Shown: positions 8,556 through 16,568 of the stretch, piece by piece | Position numbering within the stretch: the first letter of the stretch is position 1 | How the letters are laid out: each line of letters begins with the position of its first letter | Source: Bacillota bacterium | GTDB lineage: Bacteria > Bacillota > Clostridia > Lachnospirales > Lachnospiraceae | DNA: 64,000 nucleotides | Assembly (NCBI GenBank): GCA_023418475.1 | Contig: JAEZZO010000048.1 | Span: 45,115-109,114, forward strand | Direction of reading: 5' to 3' | Made by a program: the position numbers and the translations under genes | The notes under the pieces: generated by a model | Seen by the model: only the letters and a program-made list of their open reading frames with translations | Told to the model about the DNA's origin: nothing | Databases searched by the model: none

Positions 8556-9896
8556 ATGCCTAATGACTTTACGACCGGAAAACCAATGAAATCTATAGTT
8601 ATGTTTACTATTCCTATTTTATTGGGTAACTTAGTACAACAGTTTTATTATGTAATAGATTCAATTATTGTAGGACAGTTTCTTGGAATGAATGCACTGG
8701 CGGCAGTAGGAGCTACCGCATCCCTTACTTTTTTGGTGATTGGTTGGGTAATGGGTACTACCGGCGGCTTTGCCATATTAATTGCGCAGCGCCATGGAGC
8801 AAATGACACGGAAGGAGTGAAACACTATACTGCCGTATCCGGATTTTTGTGTCTCATCATGGCTGTTATTATGACAGTGGGATTATTATTGGGTAACAGA
8901 TGGATATTGACTGTTATGAATACACCGAAGGAAATATTTGCTGATACTTATCATTTCATTCAAATTATATATGCAGGATTGGCGGCAACGATTGCATATA
9001 ATATGATTGCATCTGTTCTGCGAGCCCTTGGCGATAGCAAAACACCTCTGTACTTCCTTATTCTTTCTTCCGTTGTTAATATCCTCTTGGATTTATTGTT
9101 TATTGACATATTTTCGATGGGCGTCGAAGGAGCAGGGTTGGCTACAGTAATCGCTCAGGCATTTGCATCCTTTTTATGCCTTGTATATACACGTAAAAAA
9201 TATCCAATGCTGTCAATGAAGAAAAATGATTTCCATATAACCGGAACTAGTATAAGAAAGCTGATCGGGATGGGTACGCCTATGGGACTTCAATTTTCTA
9301 TCACAGCAATCGGAACAATGATCGTACAAGTAGCGCTTAATGGTCTTGGACCGATTTACATAGCGGCTTTTACTGCATGCGGAAGAATACAAAATATTGT
9401 CACACAGCCATTTCCGTCACTGGGCGCAAGTATGGCCACCTATGTAGGACAAAATACAGGAGCTGGCCGTATGGACAGAGTGAAAGCCGGAGTGAAGGCA
9501 GATATTATTTTATCCATGATCTGCAGTGCTGTATCCATGGTGGTTGTCTTGATTTTCGGAGACGAGTTGGTAAAATTGTTTGTAAATGATCCCAGTGGAA
9601 TGATTGCTGAAAAAGCAAGAATCTTCTTTTATGTAGGTGCAGGATTTTACCCGGCGCTGGGTTTGATTTGCGTTTACAGAAATTCTCTACAAGGATTGGG
9701 GTATGGATTGCTTCCAATGTTAGGTGGTATTTTTGAATTAGTTGCAAGAATTATAGTAGTTATGCTGCTTTCTAAACCATTTGGGTATCTCGGTATCTGT
9801 TGTGCGAATCCAATCGCATGGATATCTGCGTTAATACCTTTAATACCGGCTTATTATTATCGTATTAATAGGTTAAGCAGAGGAATGCAGGAATAA
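8556..9896 (+). CDS. MATE-family multidrug efflux transporter
   Basis: A cation-coupled exporter of the inner membrane, 446 residues with 12 hydrophobic segments, the family norm. Diagnostic stretches include the N-terminal PILLGNLVQQFYYVIDSIIV, then LAAVGATASLTFLV and LRALGDSKTPL in the first half, and GLGPIYIAAFTACGRI in the second. AAAGGGG lies 8 nt before the ATG. It is followed after 32 bp by a methyltransferase, so the two may be co-transcribed. Substrates are unknown; relatives export cationic drugs and dyes. Confidence 0.92.
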   Translation: MPNDFTTGKPMKSIVMFTIPILLGNLVQQFYYVIDSIIVGQFLGMNALAAVGATASLTFLVIGWVMGTTGGFAILIAQRHGANDTEGVKHYTAVSGFLCLIMAVIMTVGLLLGNRWILTVMNTPKEIFADTYHFIQIIYAGLAATIAYNMIASVLRALGDSKTPLYFLILSSVVNILLDLLFIDIFSMGVEGAGLATVIAQAFASFLCLVYTRKKYPMLSMKKNDFHITGTSIRKLIGMGTPMGLQFSITAIGTMIVQVALNGLGPIYIAAFTACGRIQNIVTQPFPSLGASMATYVGQNTGAGRMDRVKAGVKADIILSMICSAVSMVVVLIFGDELVKLFVNDPSGMIAEKARIFFYVGAGFYPALGLICVYRNSLQGLGYGLLPMLGGIFELVARIIVVMLLSKPFGYLGICCANPIAWISALIPLIPAYYYRINRLSRGMQE

Positions 9897-9928
9897 CAGA
9901 AATGATAATTCTATAAGGAGGAGTATAA

Positions 9929-10561
9929 ATGGAAAGCTTATTATTTTATAAAGTAATGTCAAAAACATATGATATACTTGACATAATATATTTTAAGAAT
10001 AAAGATTCAAATCCTCGAAAAGCTCTATGTCAATATATTAATCAACAGGATATAAAGATTCTCGATATATGCACGGGTACTGCAACAAATGTTATTACAG
10101 TTGCAAATCATAAAAGAGATGCAAAAATTGTAGGTATCGATATTTCGAAGGAAATGTTATCGATTGCGTCTAAAAAAGTTAAGAAAACTGGTTTGGAGAA
10201 TATAAAGCTTTATCAAATGGATGCAACGAATACAGAGTTTAAAAACAATACATTTGACGTAGTATTAATTTCTTTAGTATTACATGAAGTACCCGAGGAG
10301 TTGGCAGAAAAGATATTATTAGAGGCAAAGCGCGTTTTAAAGCCAGAGGGAAGGCTTTTGGTCATGGAATGGGAAGAACCACAAAGTCTATGGAAGAGAA
10401 TACTTTTTTATATTATAAGAAAATTAGAACCAAAGGGATTTGAACAGTTTTTACAGATGGATATCAGGCTATATTTCGAAAAGCTTGGACTGCAGATCAT
10501 GGATATGAAACATTGCGATTATACAAAAGTAATAAATATGAAAAAGAAGGTTGTTGAATAA
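9929..10561 (+). CDS. Class I SAM-dependent methyltransferase
   Basis: A 210-residue Methyltransf_11/UbiE-like enzyme. Motif I is ILDICTGTATN near residue 43, followed by VGIDIS (motif II acidic loop), MDAT, and FDVVLISLVLHEVP (motif IV); a post-motif LKPEGRLLVMEWEEP follows. AAGGAGGAG precedes the start. It sits in a two-gene unit with the MATE exporter and ends at a strong terminator, which would fit modification and export of one compound. The substrate is not evident. Confidence 0.85.
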   Translation: MESLLFYKVMSKTYDILDIIYFKNKDSNPRKALCQYINQQDIKILDICTGTATNVITVANHKRDAKIVGIDISKEMLSIASKKVKKTGLENIKLYQMDATNTEFKNNTFDVVLISLVLHEVPEELAEKILLEAKRVLKPEGRLLVMEWEEPQSLWKRILFYIIRKLEPKGFEQFLQMDIRLYFEKLGLQIMDMKHCDYTKVINMKKKVVE

Positions 10562-10600
10562 TTTGATGAATTTAAAAGACAACTGCTAAGTAAATATATA

Positions 10601-10640
10601 AAAAAGCGTATCGCTTCCTAAAAAACGATACGCTTTTTTT
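10601..10640 (+). terminator. Strong intrinsic terminator
   Basis: The 13-nt arm at 10601-10613 (AAAAAGCGTATCG) pairs exactly with 10626-10638, with a 12-nt loop and a T-run. Its A/T symmetry would allow function on both strands. Confidence 0.92.
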
Positions 10641-10864
10641 GTATTAAAAAACAAACCACATTCCAGGCAGATGTATCCCCAACTAATTGATTGAAGAATA
10701 GTGTATTGATACGCAAACAAAACAGCTATACACATCAAACAATTACTTTATATGTTTATTAATATATAGACATATATCAATATATATTGTATAATGCAGA
10801 AAAAAGATCATAATATTCGTTTTAAAAAGAATCGTTTTCAAACAATAGAAATCACGGAGTGTAC

Positions 10865-10915
10865 TTTACACTAAGGTTTTATACTTCTGGTGCGGTAGAT
10901 AAAGTTTAGTGTAAA
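10865..10915 (+). promoter_or_regulatory. Inverted repeat upstream of the DUF2087 gene
   Basis: TTTACACTAA (10865-10874) and its exact complement (10906-10915) are separated by 31 nt, 65 bp before the next gene. It may be an operator pair or leader hairpin; no T-run follows. The remainder of 10641-10979 holds no gene. Confidence 0.4.
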
Positions 10916-10979
10916 AATATATTATCAAACGACAATTGCTGCACAAATCGCTGGCTCAGGAAAGGGTAAGGTTATAACT

Positions 10980-11741
10980 ATGGAATACAATCATTTTATA
11001 TGGAATTCAACGGTGGAGGAGATTGTTCTCGGATATCAGGAATGCAGTGACTCATACGTGTGTACCTTATGTGGTAAAAAATATCAAAAAGGATTAATTT
11101 TCTCTATCGAAGATACGTTATATGATGCTTTTGGAGCAGTAAACGAGCACCATAAGGCAGAGCATGGATTAACAGTGGATTATATTTTAAACCAGGAGAA
11201 CACATTAAGTGGCATATCCGATGTCCAACAGCAAATTCTTAAACTCATGTCGGATGGTAAGGATGACAAATCAATTGCGCAAATAATTGGTATTGCACAA
11301 TCTACCGTAAGAAATCACCGGTTTAAATTAAGGGAAAAAGAAAAACAGGCAAAAGTTTTTATTGCTCTTATGCAGTCATTGGAGGAAAAGACAAAGCGTT
11401 CCATTCGGCAGGCGGATTCTGGGTTAATAGAGGAAGTACATCAATCTGCTACTATGATTGATGACAGATATACTATTACGGAAGAAGACAGGAAAAAAAC
11501 AATTAAAACATATATGAATGAAAATGGTTCCTTGAAGCAATTTCCTGCAAAAGAAAAGAAAAAGATTATTCTGCTCAGAGAAATTATGAAGAATTTTCAA
11601 AGTAACAGGGAATATGTTGAAAATGAAGTAAATCAGATATTAGAATGTATTTATAGCGATTTTCCAACGTTACGAAGAGCTTTAATTGAATATGGATTTC
11701 TGGAACGTTCTGTTGACTGTAGTGTATATAAGGTAAAATAA
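10980..11741 (+). CDS. Zinc-finger/HTH/DUF2087 regulatory protein
   Basis: Three parts are visible in 253 residues. First, an N-terminal CTLCGKKY with a later HHKAEH, a likely C2H2-type zinc site (about residues 30-65). Second, a LuxR-like helix-turn-helix at about 85-115 (LMSDGKDDKSIAQIIGI, STVRNHRFKLREKEK). Third, a C-terminal DUF2087 domain from about 175 (FPAKEKKKIILLREI, LIEYGFLERS). DUF2087 usually ends HTH regulators and its ligand is unknown. GGTAAGG lies close to the start. Another DUF2087 protein follows 90 bp downstream. Confidence 0.75.
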   Translation: MEYNHFIWNSTVEEIVLGYQECSDSYVCTLCGKKYQKGLIFSIEDTLYDAFGAVNEHHKAEHGLTVDYILNQENTLSGISDVQQQILKLMSDGKDDKSIAQIIGIAQSTVRNHRFKLREKEKQAKVFIALMQSLEEKTKRSIRQADSGLIEEVHQSATMIDDRYTITEEDRKKTIKTYMNENGSLKQFPAKEKKKIILLREIMKNFQSNREYVENEVNQILECIYSDFPTLRRALIEYGFLERSVDCSVYKVK

Positions 11742-11831
11742 TATGATTGGCTTGATATAGTCCGATTTAAGCTATGTAGATGAATATTTTAGGGTTTGCA
11801 ATTACACGGAAGAATTAAAGAGGTGAATTGT

Positions 11832-12134
11832 TTGGAAAAATGGTTAAAGAATTATTTCAATGCAGAGGGTAAGTTGATGTCATTTCCGTCGAAAAGGAAG
11901 CTTAAGATAGCGGCAATGTTTTATCTTGCATCCGGTATTGTTGAAGAAGTAACATATTCAGAGAAGGAGATAAATGCTGCAATAAATAAGATGTGTTCTT
12001 TTCAGGATGCAGCTCTATTACGCAGGGAGATGTACAATTACAGGTTTATTGATCGAACCTTGGACGGAAAGATTTATTGGAAGGAGAAAATCCAGCCAAA
12101 TCCAGAACAATATGATTTGTTAGGAAAACAATAA
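11832..12134 (+). CDS. Stand-alone DUF2087 protein
   Basis: About 100 residues made of a single DUF2087 domain (FPSKRKLKIAAMFYLA, then LLRREMYNYRFIDRTLDGK). TTG at 11832 is preferred because AAAGAGGTG ends 6 nt before it; a TTG at 11796 in the same frame has no good ribosome binding site. It is paralogous to the C-terminal domain of the gene upstream and lacks any DNA-binding part, so it may act by pairing with that protein. That is inference. Confidence 0.65.
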   Translation: MEKWLKNYFNAEGKLMSFPSKRKLKIAAMFYLASGIVEEVTYSEKEINAAINKMCSFQDAALLRREMYNYRFIDRTLDGKIYWKEKIQPNPEQYDLLGKQ

Positions 12135-12139
12135 CCTGC

Positions 12140-12485
12140 TGGATAGAGTCACAATGGCTCACTCGAAAAAGAGCAGACTTCCACATGGTCATCAACACGA
12201 AAGAAAACGGAAAGAAGAATCTTTAAGGAGAGACATGTTATGGAAACTATTAATAGAATTAATACGTCGGCTGTTTCTCTACGTACTCAAAACTGGGAAT
12301 TAATTAACTGGATGAAAATAGAAAGGTATGTGAAGAAACTTCGTCAACGGATTTTTCGTGCCGAACAATTGGGAAATAACAGAAAAGTAAGAAAACTTCA
12401 AAAATTTAAATACCAGCATGTTTGAGATAAAGGATATGGTTCTTAGAGGGGAAAGGAACCGTAAGGCTCCCTACCTACTCGACAC
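12140..12485 (+). mobile_element. Decayed group II intron remnant
   Basis: A fragment with the N-terminal domain of an intron maturase (12240-12425) is followed within 20-60 nt by sequence resembling the 3' end of a bacterial group II intron: GGTTCTTAGAGGGGAAAGG (the domain V end and linker), a short domain-VI-like stem, then CTACCTACTCGAC. The stretch before the ORF (ACACGAAAGAAAACGG, then AAGAATCT) resembles the region preceding intron ORFs. The reverse transcriptase, maturase and most RNA domains are missing, so it should not be able to splice or move. Confidence 0.5.
12240..12425 (+). pseudogene. Group II intron reverse transcriptase, N-terminal fragment
   Basis: Sixty-one codons match the RVT_N domain that starts group II intron-encoded proteins: NWELINWMKIERYVKKLRQR followed by IFRAEQLGNNRKVRKLQKF. 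Intact proteins are 400-600 residues; the fingers/palm domain with its YxDD site and the maturase domain are absent. TAAGGAGAGA precedes the ATG, the usual arrangement in these introns. An internal deletion appears to have joined this to the intron's 3' end. Confidence 0.7.
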
Positions 12486-12547
12486 ACAATCATTAAAAGA
12501 GAATAGTCTCTATTCCTAATTTTTTACTCATAATTGATAAAATAATA

Positions 12548-12574
12548 TTGATTAATTACAAAATGTGGTATAAT
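12548..12574 (+). promoter_or_regulatory. Extended -10 promoter for the M3 peptidase leader
   Basis: TGGTATAAT at 12566-12574 is a consensus extended -10. TTGATT at 12548 is a possible -35 with a short 15-nt spacer. Transcription would start near 12581, giving a leader of about 380 nt before the peptidase gene. Confidence 0.55.
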
Positions 12575-12598
12575 AAATCTAATGTCATTATGAGAGAT

Positions 12599-12717
12599 GA
12601 AATGGTGTATAAAGCTGATAGAAAGCCATTTCCATTAAATGAGTACACAACCTGGCATGTTATGCGGGTATAGCCTGGGGCTCCCAACCAGTCGAATCAT
12701 AAAACCTCATTGAATGG
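12599..12717 (+). ncRNA. Candidate structured leader RNA of unknown class
   Basis: Two adjacent stems can form just after the predicted start: GAAATGG (12599-12605) with CCATTTC (12626-12632), and a 12-nt arm at 12632-12643 with 12706-12717 (11 of 12 paired). The second encloses smaller hairpins, including TGGG-GCT-CCCA at 12676-12686. A run of six T lies about 10 nt after the closing stem. It does not match any riboswitch I know. It could be a regulatory leader for the peptidase or a relic tied to the neighbouring intron. Confidence 0.4.
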
Positions 12718-12917
12718 ACTAATTGACTTTTTTATAGGTATGAGCCAATAGGAACTGGCTTCCTAAGAAGAAATACATTCTTTGTCCTATCCTAGAGGAT
12801 TATACTTTATGAAAAGTCTGGTGTCTATCAGGGAGCAGTCAGACATGATATTTATAGGATAACAACTGATTAAGGAAGAACTCCTTTTTTGTTATCTGAT
12901 TTAGAAACTTTTTACTT

Positions 12918-12938
12918 ATATAGCTCTTGTAGCTATAT
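12918..12938 (+). promoter_or_regulatory. Hairpin just before the M3 peptidase ribosome binding site
   Basis: ATATAGCT pairs exactly with AGCTATAT over the loop CTTGT, 12 nt before the AGGAG of the peptidase gene. It may modulate translation or RNA stability. Confidence 0.45.
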
Positions 12939-12964
12939 CATTATTATACTAGGAGTAATCATTC

Positions 12965-14905
12965 ATGAAACGAATTATCTCGTTTTTCTTGGTGCTTGTG
13001 ATGGCACTGCCTTTTACCGCATGTAACCAGATTAAAGGACTGACAACAAACAAAGTACCAACAGAAACTGCAACCCCGATAGAAACTACAACTCCGACAG
13101 AAGGCGCAACCCCGTCAGAAGCTACAACTCCGACAAAAACCGTAGCCCATCAGGAAATCTCATGGGATTTAAGTTCTATTTACCCGGATGGAGTAGCGTT
13201 AGAAAAGGAATTTTCACAGGCGATGCACCTAATCAAAGTCATTGCCGCCTTGCGCGGTAAGCTCTCTACTGTGGATGGTGTTATCAGCTACTACGAAGGC
13301 ATTGATGAGGCAGAACGTTTGTTAGGGAGGTTGAACGCTTACACAATGTTACAGGTGTATAAGGATCAGTCCGATAGTGCGGCCAAGGCGCGATCCGGTA
13401 GGGTGAATTTGGCTACCAAGCTTTCCATCGACACCGCCTTTGCTCTGCCGGAACTGCTTGCAAACAATGACAGCTTTCTAGACACTGTGGCGAAGGATTC
13501 ACGAATGAAGCCTTATCTTACCAGGTTCTACCGTGACCGTGTAATGAGCACCTACACGCTGTCAGAGTCGGAGGAACAGCTCTTACAGCCGGTCTATCAG
13601 TTGCGTGCTGGAGCTTATAGCCTATATTTTACACTCGTGTATAGTGACTTAACCTTTCAGAATATCAAATTTCCTGATGGGTCCGAGCGTCCGGCGGACA
13701 ACAACAATTATCCCGCCGCTTGCAATAAAGAGTATCCACAGGAATTTCGTATTGCATACTCCAATGCCATGATGCAGCCTTATAACCAATTTCGCAATAC
13801 CTTGGCACAGAATATGCATAATTATTATACTGCTGTAACCCAGAGTGCTGCCAGCCACAAGTACAGCTCAGCGCTTGAGGCAAGCCTGATTCCAGAGAAT
13901 ACACCCATTTCAGTTTATCACGGTGTCCTATCTGCTGCGAATCAAGCAAAGCCTGTGTTGGATCGATATTTCACGCTGCTCAAAAAGTCTTTGGGCGTTA
14001 CAACACTATATAGCTTTGAGACGAACGTAAGCATCGCTAAGGACCCCGGCACAGAATACTCCTACTTGGACGCACAGAAGCTTGTGAAGGAAGCGTTGGC
14101 GCCATTAGGAGAAGATTATGTTAAAAGGTTGGACGTAATGCTCTCGGGTGATGCTATCGACGTCTACCCCGCTGAGAAGAAGACCACCGGTGCCTTTACC
14201 ATGCCGATACCCGGCACGCACCCCTATATTCTGCTTAACTACACGAATGATTTTGACAGTATTTCTTCCTTGACTCACGAGCTGGGTCATGCGGTACATG
14301 TGCTATACTCTCAAACCCAAGAGAGTAACTACAATCAGAATGTCATTGGCCTGACCAGCGAGGTGGCCAGCAGCTTAAATGAGCTGCTACTCTTGGACTA
14401 CTTAATTAAGCATGCCAAGACAGAAGAGGAGCGACAGTATTACACCGCCCAACAAATGTCTACGTTATATAGCACATTCTTCGTTCAGACCTATTATGCC
14501 CGATTCCAAGAGGTGGCAGCCTGGGTGGTACAAAATGGAGGTATCCTGACCGCCGACAAGCTTGATGAGTTGTGGACACAAGTTGCTAAAGAGTGCTTTG
14601 GAGAGTCATACACCTTAACTGATTCTGATGCTGGCGGCTGGGCGCGGATTCCTCACTTTTATTACGGCTTTTACGTCTACCAGTACGCTGTGGGCATTGC
14701 CGCAGCCTGCAATATCGCCGATCGCATTCAGTCGGGCGACAAGAGCGCAGTGGAGGACTATCTTGCCTTCTTGAAGGCAGGTAAAAGCGGTAATGTTGTA
14801 GAGATGTTAAACATCGCTGGAGTGGACATTAAAAACGGTGACTACATCAGTGCATTCACCGCACGGTTTGATCGGCTGATCACAGAGCTTGAGGAAAAAA
14901 AGTAG
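12965..14905 (+). CDS. Lipoprotein M3-family oligoendopeptidase (PepF-like)
   Basis: A zinc metallopeptidase that cleaves short peptides. HELGHAVH (about residues 438-445) gives two zinc ligands and the catalytic Glu; the third ligand is in LTSEVASSLNE about 25 residues on, as in M3B enzymes. Length without the leader matches PepF. Unlike typical cytosolic PepF, it starts with a signal peptide ending in the lipobox LPFTAC (Cys20), followed by a Thr/Pro-rich linker with PTE/TTPTE-like repeats, so it is probably anchored outside the membrane. The coding DNA is visibly richer in GC than its neighbours, a sign of acquisition. Confidence 0.9.
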   Translation: MKRIISFFLVLVMALPFTACNQIKGLTTNKVPTETATPIETTTPTEGATPSEATTPTKTVAHQEISWDLSSIYPDGVALEKEFSQAMHLIKVIAALRGKLSTVDGVISYYEGIDEAERLLGRLNAYTMLQVYKDQSDSAAKARSGRVNLATKLSIDTAFALPELLANNDSFLDTVAKDSRMKPYLTRFYRDRVMSTYTLSESEEQLLQPVYQLRAGAYSLYFTLVYSDLTFQNIKFPDGSERPADNNNYPAACNKEYPQEFRIAYSNAMMQPYNQFRNTLAQNMHNYYTAVTQSAASHKYSSALEASLIPENTPISVYHGVLSAANQAKPVLDRYFTLLKKSLGVTTLYSFETNVSIAKDPGTEYSYLDAQKLVKEALAPLGEDYVKRLDVMLSGDAIDVYPAEKKTTGAFTMPIPGTHPYILLNYTNDFDSISSLTHELGHAVHVLYSQTQESNYNQNVIGLTSEVASSLNELLLLDYLIKHAKTEEERQYYTAQQMSTLYSTFFVQTYYARFQEVAAWVVQNGGILTADKLDELWTQVAKECFGESYTLTDSDAGGWARIPHFYYGFYVYQYAVGIAAACNIADRIQSGDKSAVEDYLAFLKAGKSGNVVEMLNIAGVDIKNGDYISAFTARFDRLITELEEKK

Positions 14906-15036
14906 TAGCATATGTTGATGGATATAGTCTCCAAGAACAAGATCTTTAGTTGGAACTGTGATGACGGCTATGTCAGTATACTAAAAAATAAAATATGAAG
15001 TTATTAAAATAATAAAACACGCTAGGAGAAATAGGA

Positions 15037-15186
15037 ATGCCGAATGTAAATACGATTACTGATTCGATACTGCCTATAAAAAACAGACCTGAATATGATG
15101 ATAATCCTCCTGGTAAGCCTAAAAAATATTCGAATAAACAACTAAAAGAAGCTCTTACTTTTATTGAAATATTTGAAATAGAATAG
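15037..15186 (+). CDS. Small protein of unknown function (49 aa)
   Basis: A 49-codon frame starting with ATG preceded by CTAGGAGAAATAGG, a good ribosome binding site. The product begins MPNVNTITDSILPIKNRPEY, has a Pro/Lys-rich middle (PPGKPKKYS) and an amphipathic end. I do not recognise it. It follows the M3 peptidase and precedes another unknown ORF. It may be the start of a longer gene truncated by mobile elements. Confidence 0.4.
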   Translation: MPNVNTITDSILPIKNRPEYDDNPPGKPKKYSNKQLKEALTFIEIFEIE

Positions 15187-15225
15187 TATCCAATAATAAC
15201 TATAAGATGTCTTGCGGATGTAATC

Positions 15226-15516
15226 ATGAGTATTCGTCATTATATTTGTGTAGATAAACCTAAAGAAAAACTTACACATGATAGAATGAAAACATATGTA
15301 TTAAAACCATTAATGTTTGCATTAAGACAAGAGAGATTCTGCAAAACAGGAATATATCCTCTTTCTATAAATGATTTACTTGCCTCCTACAGCGACGGAA
15401 ATAAAATACTTATTGAGTATTTTATTGATAAAGATAAGTTTGAAAGAGACATTGAAAGGAATCACAAGGATGTTTTAATTAATATTCATAATCTAGTATG
15501 TGCTTTATGCTGGTAA
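15226..15516 (+). CDS. Unknown protein abutting a transposon end (96 aa)
   Basis: An open frame of 96 codons with a Lys/Asp-rich, mostly helical product and no recognised motif. The start lacks a convincing ribosome binding site. It ends about 20 bp before a block of transposon-end repeats, so it may be a gene remnant cut by that element. Low confidence that it is expressed. Confidence 0.3.
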   Translation: MSIRHYICVDKPKEKLTHDRMKTYVLKPLMFALRQERFCKTGIYPLSINDLLASYSDGNKILIEYFIDKDKFERDIERNHKDVLINIHNLVCALCW

Positions 15517-15534
15517 GTAGGTCTTAAGATACTT

Positions 15535-15770
15535 TTAGACAGATTTATGTCCGCATTACAACAATTAGACAAATTTATGTCCGTTTATATTCAAAAAAAT
15601 AATTAATACGGTACGATGTGCTAGTAGGTAATTATTTTGGAAATTCAAAATATCAGCTTTTAGACATATTTATGTCCGTATTCTTATTTAGAAGAGTACG
15701 GTTTATAGTGTATATAACCCTTTTAGAAATAATTATGTCATTGATTTAGAAACTTTTGTGTCCCTCGACA
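15535..15770. mobile_element. Transposon end with five 19-bp repeats (IS21/Tn7/Tn552 type)
   Basis: Three close copies of TTAGACANATTTATGTCCG lie at 15535-15553, 15565-15583 and 15660-15678, with two degraded copies at 15723-15741 and 15746-15764, all in one orientation. The last runs into CTCGACA at 15770, so on the other strand the terminus reads TGTCGAGGGACACA. Arrays of transposase-binding repeats inside a TGT...ACA terminus are typical of IS21, Tn7 and Tn552 relatives. No transposase or AAA+ partner gene remains. TCTTAAG occurs on both sides (15522-15528 and 15775-15781) and could be a target duplication. Confidence 0.6.
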
Positions 15771-15810
15771 CGAATCTTAAGTAGCAGAAAAGTGACATTA
15801 TAGATTGATG

Positions 15811-15851
15811 CAACTATTCGCAAAACACAAGTTTAACGAATAGTTGTTTTT
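15811..15851 (+). terminator. Hairpin with T-run before the IS256-type remnant
   Basis: CAACTATTCG (15811-15820) pairs exactly with CGAATAGTTG (15837-15846), followed by TTTTTA. It could be a terminator protecting the insertion sequence from outside transcription, or the element's own end. Confidence 0.55.
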
Positions 15852-15877
15852 AGCAAGGAGGAATGAATTATTATTAT

Positions 15878-16206
15878 GCAATTAACAGGAAAATATCTGA
15901 TTTCAGCATGTTAATCAAGTAAGTATGTATCATACAAAGATATCAAGAAGTTCGCTTCTGATTTCAAGTCAGTATACAAGGCTCCTAACGAAGACCTGGC
16001 AATGTCAGAACTCGAATCTTTAAGAGAGAAATCAGAAAGGTTACTAAGACAAAAAGTTCTTTCACAAATGACACATCTCTTGAAAAAATGCTGTATCTGG
16101 CATCCATGAATGTAATAAAAAAATGGACGCAGCGTTATAAGAACTGGGATATGGTATTAAGCCAACTTGGACTCCTGTTTGATGACCGACTGGCTCAGTA
16201 CCTATA
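15878..16206 (+). pseudogene. IS256/mutator-family transposase remnant
   Basis: The 3' end of a transposase in two frames. One frame reads SYKDIKKFASDFKSVYKAPN then EDLAMSELESLREK; another reads MLYLASMNVIKKWTQRYKNW then DMVLSQLGLLFDDRLAQYL and stops at 16206. Both are hallmark C-terminal stretches of IS256-family enzymes. The DDE core and start are missing, the middle is shortened and there is a frameshift. An AAGGAGGAATG ribosome binding site at about 15854 survives upstream. Confidence 0.75.
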
Positions 16207-16208
16207 AA

Positions 16209-16258
16209 CAGAAAAAGTAACCGGCGTAAGGTTTGATAACCTGAACCTTTGCGCCGGT
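16209..16258 (-). terminator. Strong hairpin, possible minus-strand terminator
   Basis: Positions 16220-16233 pair with 16244-16258 (14 bp with one bulge, GC-rich). On the minus strand it is followed by ACTTTTTC, so it could end transcripts of the large helicase gene. It may have come with the IS256-type element. A second 7-bp hairpin (GTGGGC-AGA-GCCCAC) lies at 16322-16338; the rest of 16259-16568 shows no convincing gene. Confidence 0.5.
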
Positions 16259-16568
16259 AACAATTATTCCGTCGGTATTATATTTATTGCCGTATAACCC
16301 ATATTTATTCCAGAGGTCGGGTGTGGGCAGAGCCCACATTTACTTAATATGTCTGAAAATAATAAATACATGAATAAATATCCATTAAATGGATAACCTA
16401 TAAATGAACATATATTTCGACATTGGAATACATATTTAGTTCTTGCCATGAGGCGGGATTTTATTAACAAATCTTAGCTTCGTACACAACATTTTTTACA
16501 CTCTCTTATCAAAACTTGTAACAACGTTATTTCTTTATCATAGTATAGGGATACCTCTTAGCTATAAA

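Noticed and set aside
14973..15227. Minus-strand 84-codon frame
   Set aside because: Lies opposite the 49-codon plus-strand ORF that has a proper ribosome binding site; no recognisable protein features.
15535..15764. Repeat block considered as a CRISPR array
   Set aside because: Only three good copies, spacings of 30 to 95 bp are irregular, and the block ends in a transposon-type terminus.
16264..16470. Minus-strand 68-codon frame after the helicase gene
   Set aside because: No ribosome binding site, Cys-rich random-looking product, and it includes a hairpin; treated as non-coding.
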